Source: Triangularia verruculosa | Lineage: Eukaryota; Ascomycota; Sordariomycetes; Sordariales; Podosporaceae | Assembly: GCA_033296885.1 (NCBI GenBank) | Contig: MU863897.1 | Coordinates: forward strand, 124,001-188,000 | Direction of reading: 5' to 3' | Length of the DNA stretch: 64,000 nt | In this document: positions 31,154 through 42,704 of the stretch, one piece after another | Layout: each line of letters begins with the position of its first letter | How positions within the stretch are numbered: the stretch's first letter is position 1 | Translations under genes and position numbers: made by a program | Notes under the pieces: generated by a model | Told to the model about the DNA's origin: nothing | Seen by the model: only the letters and a program-made list of their open reading frames with translations | Databases searched by the model: none

Positions 31154-33102
31154 ATGTTTCTTGTCCGCACACTCGGCAGGAGCTTTGGTGTTCGGATACC
31201 TGCTCCCGTCACTTCGTCTTTACATCGTTACAGAATAGCATCGTCATTTTCAGGCCTCAGGATGGTTTCAACGCTGCCTAAGCTGCCCGTTTTCGAGGCA
31301 ATCTCCCGGCATGATCCGGAATCTACCGTTGTCATTCATTCCAAGAGCGGCCGCCGCTTCCAGTATGGCGAGTTGCTGGGAGATGTAGCCAAAGCCAGAA
31401 ATCATCTCTATGATAGTGCCGGAAGAGATGACCTCGACGGCGAGCGTATTGCTTTCTTGGCCGAGAACAGCTACGATTATGTGGGTAAGCCAATTGCACG
31501 CCTCTGAATGCTCGCAAGTTCACAGTACTGATTCTTATGCTCTAAGTGATTCTCCTGGCTATCCTCGCGGCCAAGTCTATCGCTGTGCCCATGTCCCCGG
31601 CGTTCCCTGCCTCGGAGCTTCAGTACATTTTGAATCACAGCGAGGCTCTGATGCTGTTGTCCACAGCCAAGTTTGCCTCGAAAGCTCAAGAGGTGCTCAA
31701 GACTGAACTAGACGTCCAACCAACATTTTTACAGCTTGACAAATTTCAAGGCGCGGGAGAGCACGAGAAGGTCACACTCGACAAGTCTGGGCCCGGATCG
31801 GCCGGTATGATGCTGTACACCTCTGGTACTACCAACCGACCTGTAAGCCGTCCTACCACCTGCCCCTGAATCAACACCAACTGACCTCCCCTCCAGAAGG
31901 GCGTCCTCATTCCCCAAGCCGCCATGACAGCGCAGGCACGCTCGTTGATCCAAGCCTGGGAATACGCTCCCTCCGACCACCTCCTTCATTTGCTTCCACT
32001 CCACCACATCCACGGCACCATCAACGCCATTTTTACTCCCTTATTCACCGGCAGCACAATCGAGTTCCTCTACCCCTTCAACGCCGATGCCGTCTGGAAG
32101 CGCCTCGCCGCCCCCTTTTCCAAAGACCAAGCCGCCAACCCCCAGTCAAAAATCACCTTCCTTACCGCCGTGCCGACCATTTACTCCCGCCTCCTCTCCA
32201 CCTTCAAGACCCTCCCCGCCGACCTCCAAGATGCCGCCAGAGATTCCATCTCCCCTCCTCACCTCCGCCTGACCATCTCCGGCTCCGCCGCCCTCCCAAC
32301 ACCCATCAAACGCGCCTGGGCGGATCTGAGCAAGGGAAACATCCTCCTCGAGCGCTTCGGTATGACAGAGGTCGGCATGGCCCTTTCCTGCGGTTTGGAC
32401 CCCAACGACAGAGTCGACGGTTCCGTTGGCTGGCCCCTTCCAGGAGTAGAAGCAAGATTAGTTGATGTGGACACCCATCAGGTCATTGAAAAAGGACAGG
32501 AAAAGGATCTTGAGACAGGGAGGGAGAGAGTAGGCGAGATTCAGCTGAGAGGGCCAACCATTTTTGCGGAGTACTGGCGTAACGAAGAGGCTACCAAGAA
32601 GGAGTTTGTCGAGGGCAAGGATGGGAGGGGGCCGTGGTTCAAGACGGGGGATGTTGCCGTCCGAAGACCAGGGCCGGAAAAGGCTGGGAAGAGCGAGATG
32701 AAGACCCAGAGGGATTGGGCGAGGGGGGATATGTATTTCATCCTGGGGAGGAAGTCGGCGGATATTATCAAGTCCGGGGGAGAAAAGGTTTCAGCTTTGG
32801 AGGTGGAGAGGGAGATGCTTTCACTCCCCCAGGTGGCTGAGGTTGCGGTATTGGCGGTACCCAGCGGAAAATGGGGTCAAAAAGTTGGTGCGGTGGTGAT
32901 GTTGGACAAGGAGCACTGCAAAGAAGGGAAGTGGTCACCCTTGGAGATGAGAAGAGCGCTAAAGGATAGACTGGCGAACTACAAGATCCCGCAGGTGTTG
33001 AGGGTGGTGGATAATATCCCGAGGAACGCGATGGGCAAGATTAACAAGAAGGCGCTGGTGAAGGAGGTGTTTAGGGAGGAGTTTAGCGGGGATGAGATGT
33101 AA
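31154..33102 (+). CDS. ACSF3-type malonyl/acyl-CoA synthetase
   Basis: Three exons, 31154-31484, 31547-31842 and 31897-33102, introns of 62 and 54 nt; splicing gives SYDYV-VILLAILAAKS and SGTTNRP-KGVLIPQ and a 610-residue product. It is an ANL-family AMP-forming ligase: P-loop LYTSGTTNRPKG (about 217-228), LPLHHIHGTINAIF, the A5 motif ERFGMTEVGMALS, the hinge region with GDVA, and the C-terminal GRKSADIIKSGGEK plus a late catalytic lysine near NAMGKINKK. The LHHIHG and RFGMTE sequences look most like plant AAE13 and human ACSF3, which make malonyl-CoA from malonate for mitochondrial fatty-acid synthesis. The first 36 residues are Arg-rich without acidic residues, a mitochondrial-type leader. 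Met37 (31262) has a strong context (A at -3, G at +4), the first ATG a weak one. Malonate as substrate is inferred. Confidence 0.88.
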
Positions 33103-34301
33103 GATTATCTATATATAAATGCACCCAACAAGAGGAAAGAGGAGGAGAATAGATAGACTAGGCCGGGGGTGGATAGATTCACTTCTCCCATGATTGTATA
33201 GACTATTGGGGTAGGGGATGGGAGTTGATGATGTGTACATGCTAATGCTAGTAGTAATGCTAAGAGTGCACATTATTTGTGTTCTAACTGGGTTTAAAAG
33301 CTGAGGGGCTCAATGCGGGTTTAGGAGGAAACAGAAATTTGCTGCATCTCACGAATGCCAATATATCTTTCGATATCAGCAACACTAGAGGTATGTATGC
33401 CCAAGGCGGTTCTCCCTCATTTGATCTTGTCAGCTTCTAGAGAATGTGCCTCGGATTTTCGTTGTAGTGACTGAATTGATAGAACGCTAGAAAAGCCGGG
33501 TATGCTCAGGTTCTTGCAAAAAGTCGTTGTTAAACCAAATCTCTGATGAACATGATGCGATTGTACCTAGTCCGATTACATTTCAAGCTCTGGCTCTTGT
33601 ACCCCGATGTTAGGTCCCGAGTCTGATAGCCATCATGAAAGGGGCAACGTGCTACCTCAACATATGTCGTCGGGGAGACTGGCTTTCTTTGTGTTTTGTG
33701 TCGTTCCACTGAGTTGGCATGAGGTGAGGCTCTGGAATACAAGACATATCCCCGGATGTATGTCTGAATAAGGGCTTGTGGTTTGCAAGATCCCATGGAC
33801 AAACAAGATCCTGTTTTCTGGTTACAGCAGTTCAATTGGCCCAGATCACAACATGTAGGGCCTATTGATACTCAATTTAACAGCCTCAGCTTGCAAGACC
33901 TTATTGTAGTCGGCACATCTCTTTGTTCGTCACTGCTTTCGGATGCCATAGTTCAGGTTGAGTGGCAAAAGCAGCAAGATTGCATGACATTGACTCTAAA
34001 AGCTAAGATACATTTGACTCCCGACTGTTAAAACGCCTTGCAAAATCGCAGATAATGTCCTAGTAGTGAATAAAACCATGAGCAGTTCTGAGACCCCTCG
34101 ACGTAAAATGAAATGACCAACTTTTCGCAATGGAATTAAAGAGATCCGCCCATTTTTCCTCTCATCGTGTCTATTTCTTATGCCGCCATGTGCCAGCCTG
34201 CCAAAACCAGACGGGCTGGCCACGATATGCTCCCTGGCCAGAGAGCCAATATCAAGGCGTATGCATGTTCCTCAAAAATTCTAACAATACCTCCCCTCAG
34301 T
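33103..34301. other. Convergent 3' intergenic region
   Basis: A 1.2-kb gap between the stops of the acyl-CoA synthetase and eIF4E genes, which face each other. The first part is purine-rich with repeated AGAGGA and TAGTA motifs, the middle A/T-rich. Short frames are present on both strands without recognisable domains. Confidence 0.55.
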
Positions 34302-35183
34302 TTACACCACGAACTTCGCCTTGGCACGGGTGCTGCCGCTGTGAGCACTGTCGGTATGACCAGAGAATTCAAGTTGCTCGGTGGCAGGGAGTCTGAGGAC
34401 CTCCTTGAACCGTCTGCCAATGGTCATGAGAATCTCCTTGCCCTTCTCGGGAGAGCGGCCCTTGCCGCCGGCAACATCACCGTCACCGCGGCCGGGCACG
34501 TGTCTGCCGGTGGTGCGGGTCCAAGCACCGATTCTGAAGAAGGCCTTACGGACGTTGACAACGACACCCATGACCTCACCATCCTCCTCGTTCTCGAGGG
34601 TTTCGCCAATAGCGGCGAGCATGGTGTGCAGCCAAAGGTCATCGATGCTGATGCTTCTCTTCTCCTTGAACTGGTATGACCACTTGCCACCGTGCTTGTT
34701 CTGAGGGTCCTCCCACTCGGGTCGCACACCCTCCTTGAAGAGATGGTAATCGGACTTGAGCGCAAGCTCGGAAACTGGGGCGATGTTGTTCTGTAAGGAA
34801 CAACGGTCAGTCACAGAGATACGAACCAAAACACAGGAGAACCCATCAAACATACATAGACACCCCAGAACTCCTCAACGGACTCGAACGTAATCACTTC
34901 CTTGAGCAAGTCGTTCCAGTTGTCACCCTGAGTGACCGGTTAGCAGCTGAACCGGGACTAATTCATACAGGTGCGGGGCACCCGGGGAGATACCAACCTT
35001 TCCGCTGGCAGGCTTGGTGAACCACAGTGTCCACCTGTTGGAAAGGGGGTGCTTGACATTGAAGTTGTCCTTGTCGTGGAAAACAGTGACGGTCTTGTCG
35101 TTGTCCTCGGAGGAAGCGCCGTCGGGCTTGTTTCCACCATCGGGGGAGATGGGGATGGTGGTAAGATCGACCTGGTCCGACAT
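34302..35183 (-). CDS. eif4e: Cap-binding translation initiation factor eIF4E
   Basis: Three exons, 35183-34998, 34927-34856 and 34790-34302, with introns of 70 and 65 nt; the frame closes at 248 residues. All junctions are phase 0 and rebuild family motifs, e.g. FWGVY-NNIAPVSEL. eIF4E binds the m7G cap of mRNA in the cytosol and recruits eIF4G. Visible signatures: VKHPLSNRWTLWF at about 43-55, EEFWGVYNNI, and the cap-stacking Trp-Glu pair in GVRPEWEDPQNKHGGKW. The core ends near residue 225; the tail is short and basic/serine-rich. The N-terminal extension (about 35 residues) is acidic and probably disordered. The ATG at 35183 is preferred to an upstream in-frame non-ATG extension because it starts directly at the conserved eIF4E length. 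It is divergent from the Ssb gene. Confidence 0.96.
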
Positions 35184-35891
35184 GGTGAGGTTTATGTGTG
35201 TGGAGCGACGACTTGTCGATGCGAAACACTGCCGTGTCGGGAAATGGAGAGGTGAGGCTTGGAGTTGGGTTGAGGGGTCCACAGGGCAACAAAGATTGCG
35301 TCCCGCAGTTCGTTGGTTTTTGGCTTTGGGTTTTTGAGTGGGATGGATTCACAGAGATGCGACTCGGGTTCTCCTGTCGAGTTGGGAAGCGGAAAAAGGC
35401 TCGATTAACCTCGGAGAGAAGGTGCAAGTAGCGCTTTGATCGTAGGGCGGAAGGAAAGTTTGACTCTGCTCCAGGCAAAGATCGGGGCGTGTGCTGTTGT
35501 GGCGGCGTCGTTGGAGAGGTTTGTTAAATCGTCAGTCGCAAATTCAGTGATGGCGGGCAGCGCTCGCTCCCCAAAGCTCTTGTCAGTTTAGCGCCCCGTT
35601 GGCCGGGGTCCTCCCACCTCTGCAACCACTTGAATCACGTGGAATGTCACGACGTGGGGCTTATCCGTGTTATCTCCCAGGTTGGCCCCTCAGTTTTCTA
35701 ACTGGATGTGGGAAGTGGGTGGGGCAAGAGGCGTGGCTTGGCGGGGACGAAAAAAAAGTTCAACGCAACCGAAAAATCTGTGAAAATTTAAGAACCCTCC
35801 CGCTGCCCCACGCTGCAATCGGGTTTCTTTCTTTGCGCCAGATTCAGCTCTCCCTCAGAAACTTCCCTTCATCAACCACACATCCTTCACA
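35184..35891. other. Divergent promoter region, eIF4E / Ssb
   Basis: A 708-base region between two divergent start codons, both of translation-related genes. It includes a CACGTG palindrome (35637-35642) followed closely by a near-copy (CACGACGTGG), and a pyrimidine-rich leader right before the Ssb ATG. I looked for heat-shock elements (alternating GAA/TTC) and did not find a convincing one. Confidence 0.6.
35637..35642. promoter_or_regulatory. CACGTG E-box palindrome
   Basis: Perfect bHLH-type palindrome, about 255 bases before the Ssb ATG and 450 bases before the eIF4E ATG. Such sites bind Cbf1/Sre-like bHLH factors in fungi; actual use here is not shown. Confidence 0.35.
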
Positions 35892-38280
35892 ATGGCGGAC
35901 GAAGTTTATGACGGTGCCATTGGCATTGATCTCGGTAAGTCTCTCCCAGCATCGCTGCCCCGCGCGCTCTGCGAACAACCCACAGAATCGATAATTTTGG
36001 TGTGCGAGGGGTAATCGCTAACAAAACTTGTTGCGGAAAACAGGTACCACCTACTCTTGCGTTGCTACGTACGAGGGTACCAATGTCGAGATCATCGCCA
36101 ACGAGCAGGGTAGCTTCACCACCCCTTCTTTCGTCTCCTTCACTCCTGAGGAGCGTCTGATCGGTGAGGCGGCCAAGAACCAGGCTGCCATGAACCCCGT
36201 CAACACCGTCTTCGATGTCAAGTACGTGCTTACCCCTCTTTCCGGATTTCCCCCGAGAAGGACCACAAAAGCTTGCGGCGACAGCCGGCTAACAATCTTT
36301 GCGCAGGCGTCTCATCGGTCGCCGCTTCGATGACCCGACCGTCAAGAAGGATATGGAGTCTTGGCCCTTCAAGGTCGTTGACGATGGTGCGGGCAACCCC
36401 AAGGTCTCCGTTGAGTACCTTGGTACCACCCACACTTTCTCCCCCCAGGAGATCTCCGCCATGGTTCTCGTCAAGGTGCGCAGACAAACCCCCGAGTCCT
36501 GACCAAAAATACAGGAAAGCGCTAACCAGCCTTGAAAAATACAGATGAAGGAGATTGCTGAGGCCAAGCTCGGCAAGAAGGTTGAGAAGGCCGTGATTAC
36601 GGTGCCTGCCTACTTCAACGACAACCAGCGTCAGGCCACCAAGGATGCTGGTGCCATTTCCGGCCTCAACATTCTCCGTATCATCAACGAGCCCACTGCT
36701 GCCGCCATTGCCTACGGTCTCGGTGCTGGCAAGTCCGGCAAGGAGCGCAACGTCCTTATCTACGATCTTGGTGGTGGTACCTTCGATGTGTCCCTCCTCA
36801 ACATCCAGGGTGGTGTCTTCACCGTCAAGGCCACTGCTGGTGACACCCATCTCGGTGGTCAGGATTTCGATACCAACCTCCTTGACTACTGCAAGAAGGA
36901 GTTCACTCGGAAAAGCAAGAAAGGTCAGTTAGATTTTCTATTTATTGCACTGCTTTTACGCTGGATTTGGTTTGATTTACACTCAGCAACCCCCTATTGC
37001 CCCTCCATCCTGCACAGATCCAACATGAGCACTTCGCACCTTCCCCTGATGTTGGGCTATGCCAGATTGTCCGCTCCTTCCCTCAGCGCATGTGCAAGTA
37101 GTGCACCAGAAATCTTTTAAGTGAAAACTAACAACAACACCATAGACTTGTCCGGTGATGCCCGTGCCCTCCGCCGCTTGAGAACTGCTTGCGAGCGTGC
37201 CAAGCGTACTCTCTCCAGCGGTGCTCAGACCACCATTGAGATTGACTCTCTCTTTGATGGCGAGGACTTCAACATGCAGATCACTCGTGCCCGTTTCGAG
37301 GATCTCAACTCCAAGGCTTTTGCTGGTACCCTCGAGCCCGTTGCTCAGGTCCTCAAGGATGCTGCCATCGAGAAGAGCGCCGTTGACGAGATCGTCCTCG
37401 TCGGTGGTTCCACTCGTATCCCCAAGATCCAGAAGCTCCTCAGCGAGTACTTCGACAACAAGAAGCTCGAGAAGAGCATCAACCCCGATGAGGCCGTCGC
37501 CTACGGTGCTGCCGTCCAGGCCGGTATCCTCTCCGGCAAGGCCACCTCTGCCGAGACCGCCGACCTCCTCCTTTTGGATGTCGTTCCCCTCTCCCTTGGT
37601 GTCGCCATGGAGGGCAACATCTTCGCCCCCGTCGTCTCCCGTGGCCAGACTGTCCCTACCATCAAGAAGCGGACTTTCACCACTGTTGCCGACAACCAGC
37701 AGACCGTTCAGTTCCCCGTTTTCCAGGGTGAGCGTGTCAACTGCGAGGACAACACCTCCCTGGGTGAATTCACCCTTGCTCCTATCCCTCCCATGAAGGC
37801 TGGCGAGCCCGTCCTCGAGGTCGTCTTCGAGGTCGATGTCAACGGTATTCTCAAGGTTACCGCCACTGAGAAGACCTCCGGCCGCAGCGCCAACATCACC
37901 ATCTCCAACTCTGTTGGCAAGCTCTCTTCCGCCGAGATTGAGAACATGATCAACGGTAAGCCATGTCTTCACAGCTCGTTCTAGCCACCAGACACTAACA
38001 GTTTCCCATAGATGCCGAGAAGTTCAAGACCAACGATGAGGCCTTCAGCAAGCGCTTCGAGGCCAAGCAGCAGCTTGAGTCTTACATCAACCGTGTTGAG
38101 GAGATCATCTCCGACCCAACTCTGTCCCTCAAGCTCAAGCGCGGCCAGAAGGACAAGATCGAGCAGTCCCTTAGCGAGGCTATGGGCCAGCTCGAGATTG
38201 AGGACTCCACTGCCGATGACCTCAAGAAGAAGGAGCTTGCTCTCAAGCGCCTCGTTACCAAGGCTATGTCCTCCCGGTAA
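35892..38280 (+). CDS. ssb1: Ribosome-associated Hsp70 of the Ssb class
   Basis: Six exons, 35892-35934, 36044-36221, 36307-36475, 36545-36923, 37146-37955 and 38012-38280; frame closes at 615 residues, like yeast Ssb1 (613). Ssb binds nascent chains on the ribosome with the Zuotin/Ssz1 complex and uses ATP cycling to help folding. Seen: phosphate-1 motif IGIDLGTTYS, DLGGGTFDVSLL, VGGSTRIPKIQ, then the peptide-binding domain and a C-terminal helical lid ending in SSR. The end lacks EEVD, which separates it from the Ssa class; the segment KKDLSGDARALRRLRTACE is also Ssb-like. Codon use is strongly biased to C-ending codons, typical of highly expressed fungal genes. The fourth intron is 222 nt, much longer than the others (56-109). 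It shares its upstream region with eIF4E. Confidence 0.97.
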
Positions 38281-40263
38281 ATTGTCATTTCTTCGCTTTA
38301 ACGAGTGAGCGGTTGTTTGGTGGGCCTTTTCACCTAGGTTTTCGGGCGCATTTGGGATGGGATATGAAGCCACGGTCTGGATCATCAAGCGGGGCCCGCC
38401 GTTTCAGGGCCCTTACGGTATGACGGGAGGCGTCTTTCCATGTCGTTTCGCGGAGCGGGACACAAAAAAGTTAGAGGATCCAGGCTTCGAAATTGCATTT
38501 CGCTGCGGAGCCATCGTCTTAGGCAAAAAGAGGATGTCAAAGATTGCAACGACTAGGGTGTTTTTCCTCTTTTTATTTTCTTCTTACGACCCAAATCTTT
38601 GGCGCCATGCATGTAGACTAGGGAGGTTCACCGAAAAGTATAGTGATGATCAAATGTTTGATTTGTTTGTTGAAGAATTGGGTCCAGTCGCTCTTTGCTG
38701 TTGCTATTCTTGTGTTTCTGATGTGTCAAACACAATGGTATATCTTCACAATGCTTGCCTCGATGATTGAATCTGCTACACCTCTGCTATCTATCAATGC
38801 CACCATGTTTTTGAAATCATCCCAATATTCAAGCCAAACATGCTGGCATCATCAATATGCCTCGGACCAGAAATTGGAGGCCCAACAATTGTCATCCATG
38901 GCTATTAAAAAAGTAGTGAACAGGTGTCTTGCATCACAAAAAAGACTTAAGGGCTCTCCTTGAATTCGTGCTTGCCAGTTCTGATGCCTCCCTGTCATTT
39001 AAAAGGTCTGTTTACTATCTTTGAGGGCCTTTCACTATTTTTGGAGGCCTACTTACCATCTTTAAACACCTGCTTACTATCTTCAAAGGCCTATTTATCG
39101 TTTTAAAAGGCGGTTTCACTATTCTTACAGCTCTATCGACAAAAACCTTGAGGCCACCTAGTTGTCATTCAAAATATGTCCGGATAGGAAGGTAACACGG
39201 TGTATATTTTGTCTACAACCTAACATAGTCGTCTCAGCGTTTCTTCAGTCCTTATATCTCCATTTTGTCCGTTAGCAGCTTCCCAAGACACCTCTGATAC
39301 ATCCAAGGACTTCACAATGTAGCTTTGGGTTTTCTTTTTATATATTGCTTCATGCAAATGAGGCTTGAATCAACTTTCGATACCTGTCTGACAAGCTGTT
39401 TGACATGTTGAAGACATGGAAGCGGGGTGTATTGCAATACAACAAGGTCTCAACCTGTGTAACCGATATCATGATCGGTCCCTGGTGTTTGTCGATCGAC
39501 TTCTCTAATGTCTTCATTGGTACATCTGAGACTGGCTGGTTTATCTTACAGACACCGAGTCAGTCGAGTCACGCATTTCTCATATTTCTCATACAGCCAT
39601 TCACTGCTACATGCGTGTCGTGTGCAGTTTTCGACGTGGTCAACTGTTTGGATGAGGCCTCTGGCTACAGTTGCATTTTGGTTTTGAGTAAAAAGACGTC
39701 GTTCTGTCTAGGCCGCATGTTCCTCGACTCACAATATATATAGGTACCTCAAGGACAATCTGATATGCTAAAAGGGCTAGGGCAAGGTAGGCATTCTAGT
39801 TTGCTTCACTGTGCCTAACTACCCAAGAACACCACCCGGGTGTATATCCCAGCCATGCCTGGCGCTTGTGTTGACAGTCGTTTAGTTGGCTTTCATATGT
39901 GCTCACGGATTTCGTGCAAGCTGGGCATCCCCTGAATCTTCCAAGAAATGGTTGAAAGCATCTTGATTTGTGATGCAGTCATTTTGAGATACGGTTCACA
40001 TGACTATCAAAGTCGATAAGTGTTAATGATGGACGTTGTAAGGATGCTCAATGCAGCATGTTTTGGAAGTTGAAATGTCGCCTGTAACGTCATGACCGTT
40101 ACGGCGTAAAATACCATTGCTTGTTGCCACTTCAGCCCCGCCACAGAGCCTCGGGAATTCTGGTTCATTTCTCGGCACACCGAGATATCGATTCATCCGA
40201 ATAATTAATTGGCCTTGTTCACTGATTAGATAATTATTCTTTTTTTCTTTTCAATAGTTTGTG
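38281..40263. other. Intergenic region with 21-bp tandem repeat
   Basis: A 1.98-kb gap between the Ssb stop and the F-box-like gene. The first few hundred bases should be the Ssb 3' UTR. The rest is A/T-rich relative to the neighbours and holds six degenerate 21-bp repeats at 39006-39130. An open frame at 39405-39743 has biased, A/T-rich composition and no domain; I do not accept it as a gene. Confidence 0.55.
39006..39130. repeat. Six degenerate 21-bp tandem repeats
   Basis: Six head-to-tail units, five of 21 bases and one of 20, each near the form GCCTNTTTACTATCTTTAAAG. Differences are mostly transitions and small changes around an invariant centre (TTNACTAT/TTTACCAT type). The units end sharply at both sides. 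It is too short and diverged to be a standard microsatellite. Confidence 0.75.
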
Positions 40264-41367
40264 ATGTCTAGTCAAAGGTTATTGAACGGTGTTGACTCGC
40301 TCTCTCTCGACAACGGCAAGTCTGGTTTGGTGTGGTACTTTGAGCCCAGCAATACCACGGTAACAGATCAACAACAGACAGCTAGCAGCTCTCATAACAA
40401 GTTTCATTACTTCTTCGACTTACCTCCGGAGCTCCGCGAGCAGATCATCGAACACATCTGCTATCACCCAGGCTCGATTTTTGTTCGCGATGACATGAGC
40501 ATAACCACACGGGGTGTTCTCGAACCAACATCCTGGGAGCTCTTCAGCGACCAGTCAACGTTCAACCCATATGTGGTCAGCCCGCCTGTTAATCTCATGC
40601 TCGCATGTGCAGAGCTCTATCGGATGGCAAGTGAGATCTACTACGGAAAAAACACGTTCCATCTTCGCCTCGCCAACCCGCCAAGGCAGAAGATAATAGA
40701 ATATGACAAATATGGCAATCGAAAGCTTGTTTCAGAGCTAGGGAAGGTGGGGAAGCTCTTACTTGGGAGGTCTACATTAGAGAGGACCGGCGATGTACAG
40801 CCAACCGAAGGCCCAAGGCTGAGACTACGACACGTGGTGGTTCGCATTGAGCGGTTTGGCGGTGCTCACATGGAGAAGGAACTGATACCGGCACTGGGCT
40901 CTATGATACTGAGCGGGAGTCTCAAAACACTTCAGGTTGAAGTATCATTGGGAAACCAGAACGCGAACTGCCGGCAGTTGTCACCACAGATGGCGTTGTT
41001 CCAGCCACCCTCCCAAAACATGCGACGGACGACGGATTTGACCAGCAACCCGGTCATGAAAGCACTGCTGGTGGTTTTGATGGACCCGGACCTGGAGAAG
41101 GTGTTGATGAGAGTACGAAAGACGGACAATCCTTGTTTTTGGTGCCAATGTCACGCTTGGGAGCTTGGTTGGGGAGAGAAATCCGAAGAGAAACCTCCAA
41201 TGTGCTTTTTGAAGCATCTACCTGATGGAAATCGTTGCAGGCGTCAAGGGAACATCAACAAGGCTTATTGGGCAGAAGTCAATATCCCGAAGCTAGTTCA
41301 AGCATGCGGAATCGACTCGGCTCAGTTCAGGATCAAGAAGGTCGAGGGCCCAGACCCCTACTCCTAA
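40264..41367 (+). CDS. F-box-like protein of unknown function
   Basis: Single-exon protein of 367 residues, start at the first ATG (40264); the frame opens one codon earlier with GTG. Residues about 45-65 (FHYFFDLPPELREQIIEHI) look like the first helices of an F-box, as in fungal proteins that dock to SCF ubiquitin ligases or in the related 2EXR-type proteins. A further segment, ELYRMASEIYYGKNTFHL, is typical of these fungal families, where it precedes a long all-alpha/beta region. Near residue 285 is a WCQCH cluster. No enzymatic motif is seen. It may be a substrate adaptor, but this is inference and many fungal paralogs are fast-evolving. It sits alone between two gene-poor stretches. Confidence 0.7.
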   Translation: MSSQRLLNGVDSLSLDNGKSGLVWYFEPSNTTVTDQQQTASSSHNKFHYFFDLPPELREQIIEHICYHPGSIFVRDDMSITTRGVLEPTSWELFSDQSTFNPYVVSPPVNLMLACAELYRMASEIYYGKNTFHLRLANPPRQKIIEYDKYGNRKLVSELGKVGKLLLGRSTLERTGDVQPTEGPRLRLRHVVVRIERFGGAHMEKELIPALGSMILSGSLKTLQVEVSLGNQNANCRQLSPQMALFQPPSQNMRRTTDLTSNPVMKALLVVLMDPDLEKVLMRVRKTDNPCFWCQCHAWELGWGEKSEEKPPMCFLKHLPDGNRCRRQGNINKAYWAEVNIPKLVQACGIDSAQFRIKKVEGPDPYS

Positions 41368-42539
41368 GCATCGGAGACCGTGATAAGCTTCGGCATTCAC
41401 CGAGAAAAACAGAAGACACTCCCAAGCTGCCAAGACTAGTGCGCTTGCGCCAAGACGGGCAAGTGCCGTTGATCAAGATCTGCCGAGACGCCCGCCGAGA
41501 AAGAAGGGATGTGGGGGATCTAAGATCGGTGAGAAATCCCAGAGGGTTATGGTGATGGATATCTTGTGATAATTGTGAGATATTGTGTGTAGTTCAGAAA
41601 GCAGTCATGTGGTTTCTTGACATCATCCGCTTCTGACGATCGCCGTCCTCGTCATTCGAGTCAGGCAGTCACGGTATGGTGGCACAACGATCGCACAAGA
41701 TGACGACCACAGTGTAGGGGTCCTATGGATAAGTGCAGCTTGTGAGACGGGGACACAACTTGAAGCATGCTCACATGGTACACAGTAGATCCTCAGCTAG
41801 AGATAAGCAATATGTGGCGATTATTGCCTTTTCTTCACCACCACTACTTTTCGCTCCACACCATCATCCACAGTCTGAGCAGTATTTATGGTTAATTCGA
41901 CTCTCCTAAACCCCCTTCGCCAAGAGGTTCCTCAATCTGACGAGCATGGGCAATTGGTTCGTTGTCAACGAAAATCCATCCATTCTCCACGAAAATCGTC
42001 ACTTCGCAATTTACCCCCCTTCTTCTCCCAGAGTCTCCTCTTTTACACACACTTTCGGCCTTTCTTTTCAGGTTTCCCAAGAGCCATGTAGCGATCTGCC
42101 ACCAGCCGTCTTGGCTTGCATAACACTACATGCCTCCAAAGAGCTTCTTCTAACCCTCCCTCCCGAACTTTCCGTTTATGATATCGATCAAAAGAAATAA
42201 AACAACTCGGAGAGACAACTCCGTTTTTTTGTCTTGGCTTGTTATCTCTCTTTCGGCATCACTCCACTGAGCAATCCCCCCCAACATTACCATCATCACC
42301 ACCGATGTACCCCCACGCCTCCGTTGCGGCGCGAACCCCCATACCCCGTATTTGCCCCAGAAAAACACCAAGAAACCATCAAGTAATAGTGCCTCTCTTA
42401 AACGAGTCAAAGTAGCATAGCGAACCTTGTCAACCGCTCGCTTCCATTCTTTCGAAGGGATAAGGCTACCTTGTCCAACAGAGCTAACCTCCACATTTTG
42501 TTTTGTGCTTGCGTAGCGCGGGATGTCTGGAGGACAGAA

Positions 42540-42557
42540 GAGAGAGAGAGAGAGAGG
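42540..42557. repeat. (GA)n microsatellite
   Basis: About nine GA dinucleotides, perfect. Confidence 0.9.
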
Positions 42558-42704
42558 GGAAATAGCCAAGCCAACAAAAAGACAACACACCACCCATTTC
42601 CAAGGCCTGTTTGTTGCTGTCTTTCGGACTTACGAACCAACTCACCCGACATATCCGCTTTTACTCGGTCCTCAACAAGAAAAAAAAGCAATCCTGTCCG
42701 AAAG

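Noticed and set aside
35184..35891. Heat-shock element in the Ssb promoter
   Set aside because: No run of three alternating GAA/TTC units could be found by eye.
36230..37972. Long minus-strand frames with Gly/Leu/Val-rich products
   Set aside because: Antisense shadows of the strongly codon-biased Ssb exons.
38357..38770. Plus-strand frame after the Ssb stop
   Set aside because: Most likely 3' UTR; no domain and no start support.
39405..39743. Plus-strand frame of 112 codons
   Set aside because: A/T-rich sequence with no domain; not accepted without transcript data.
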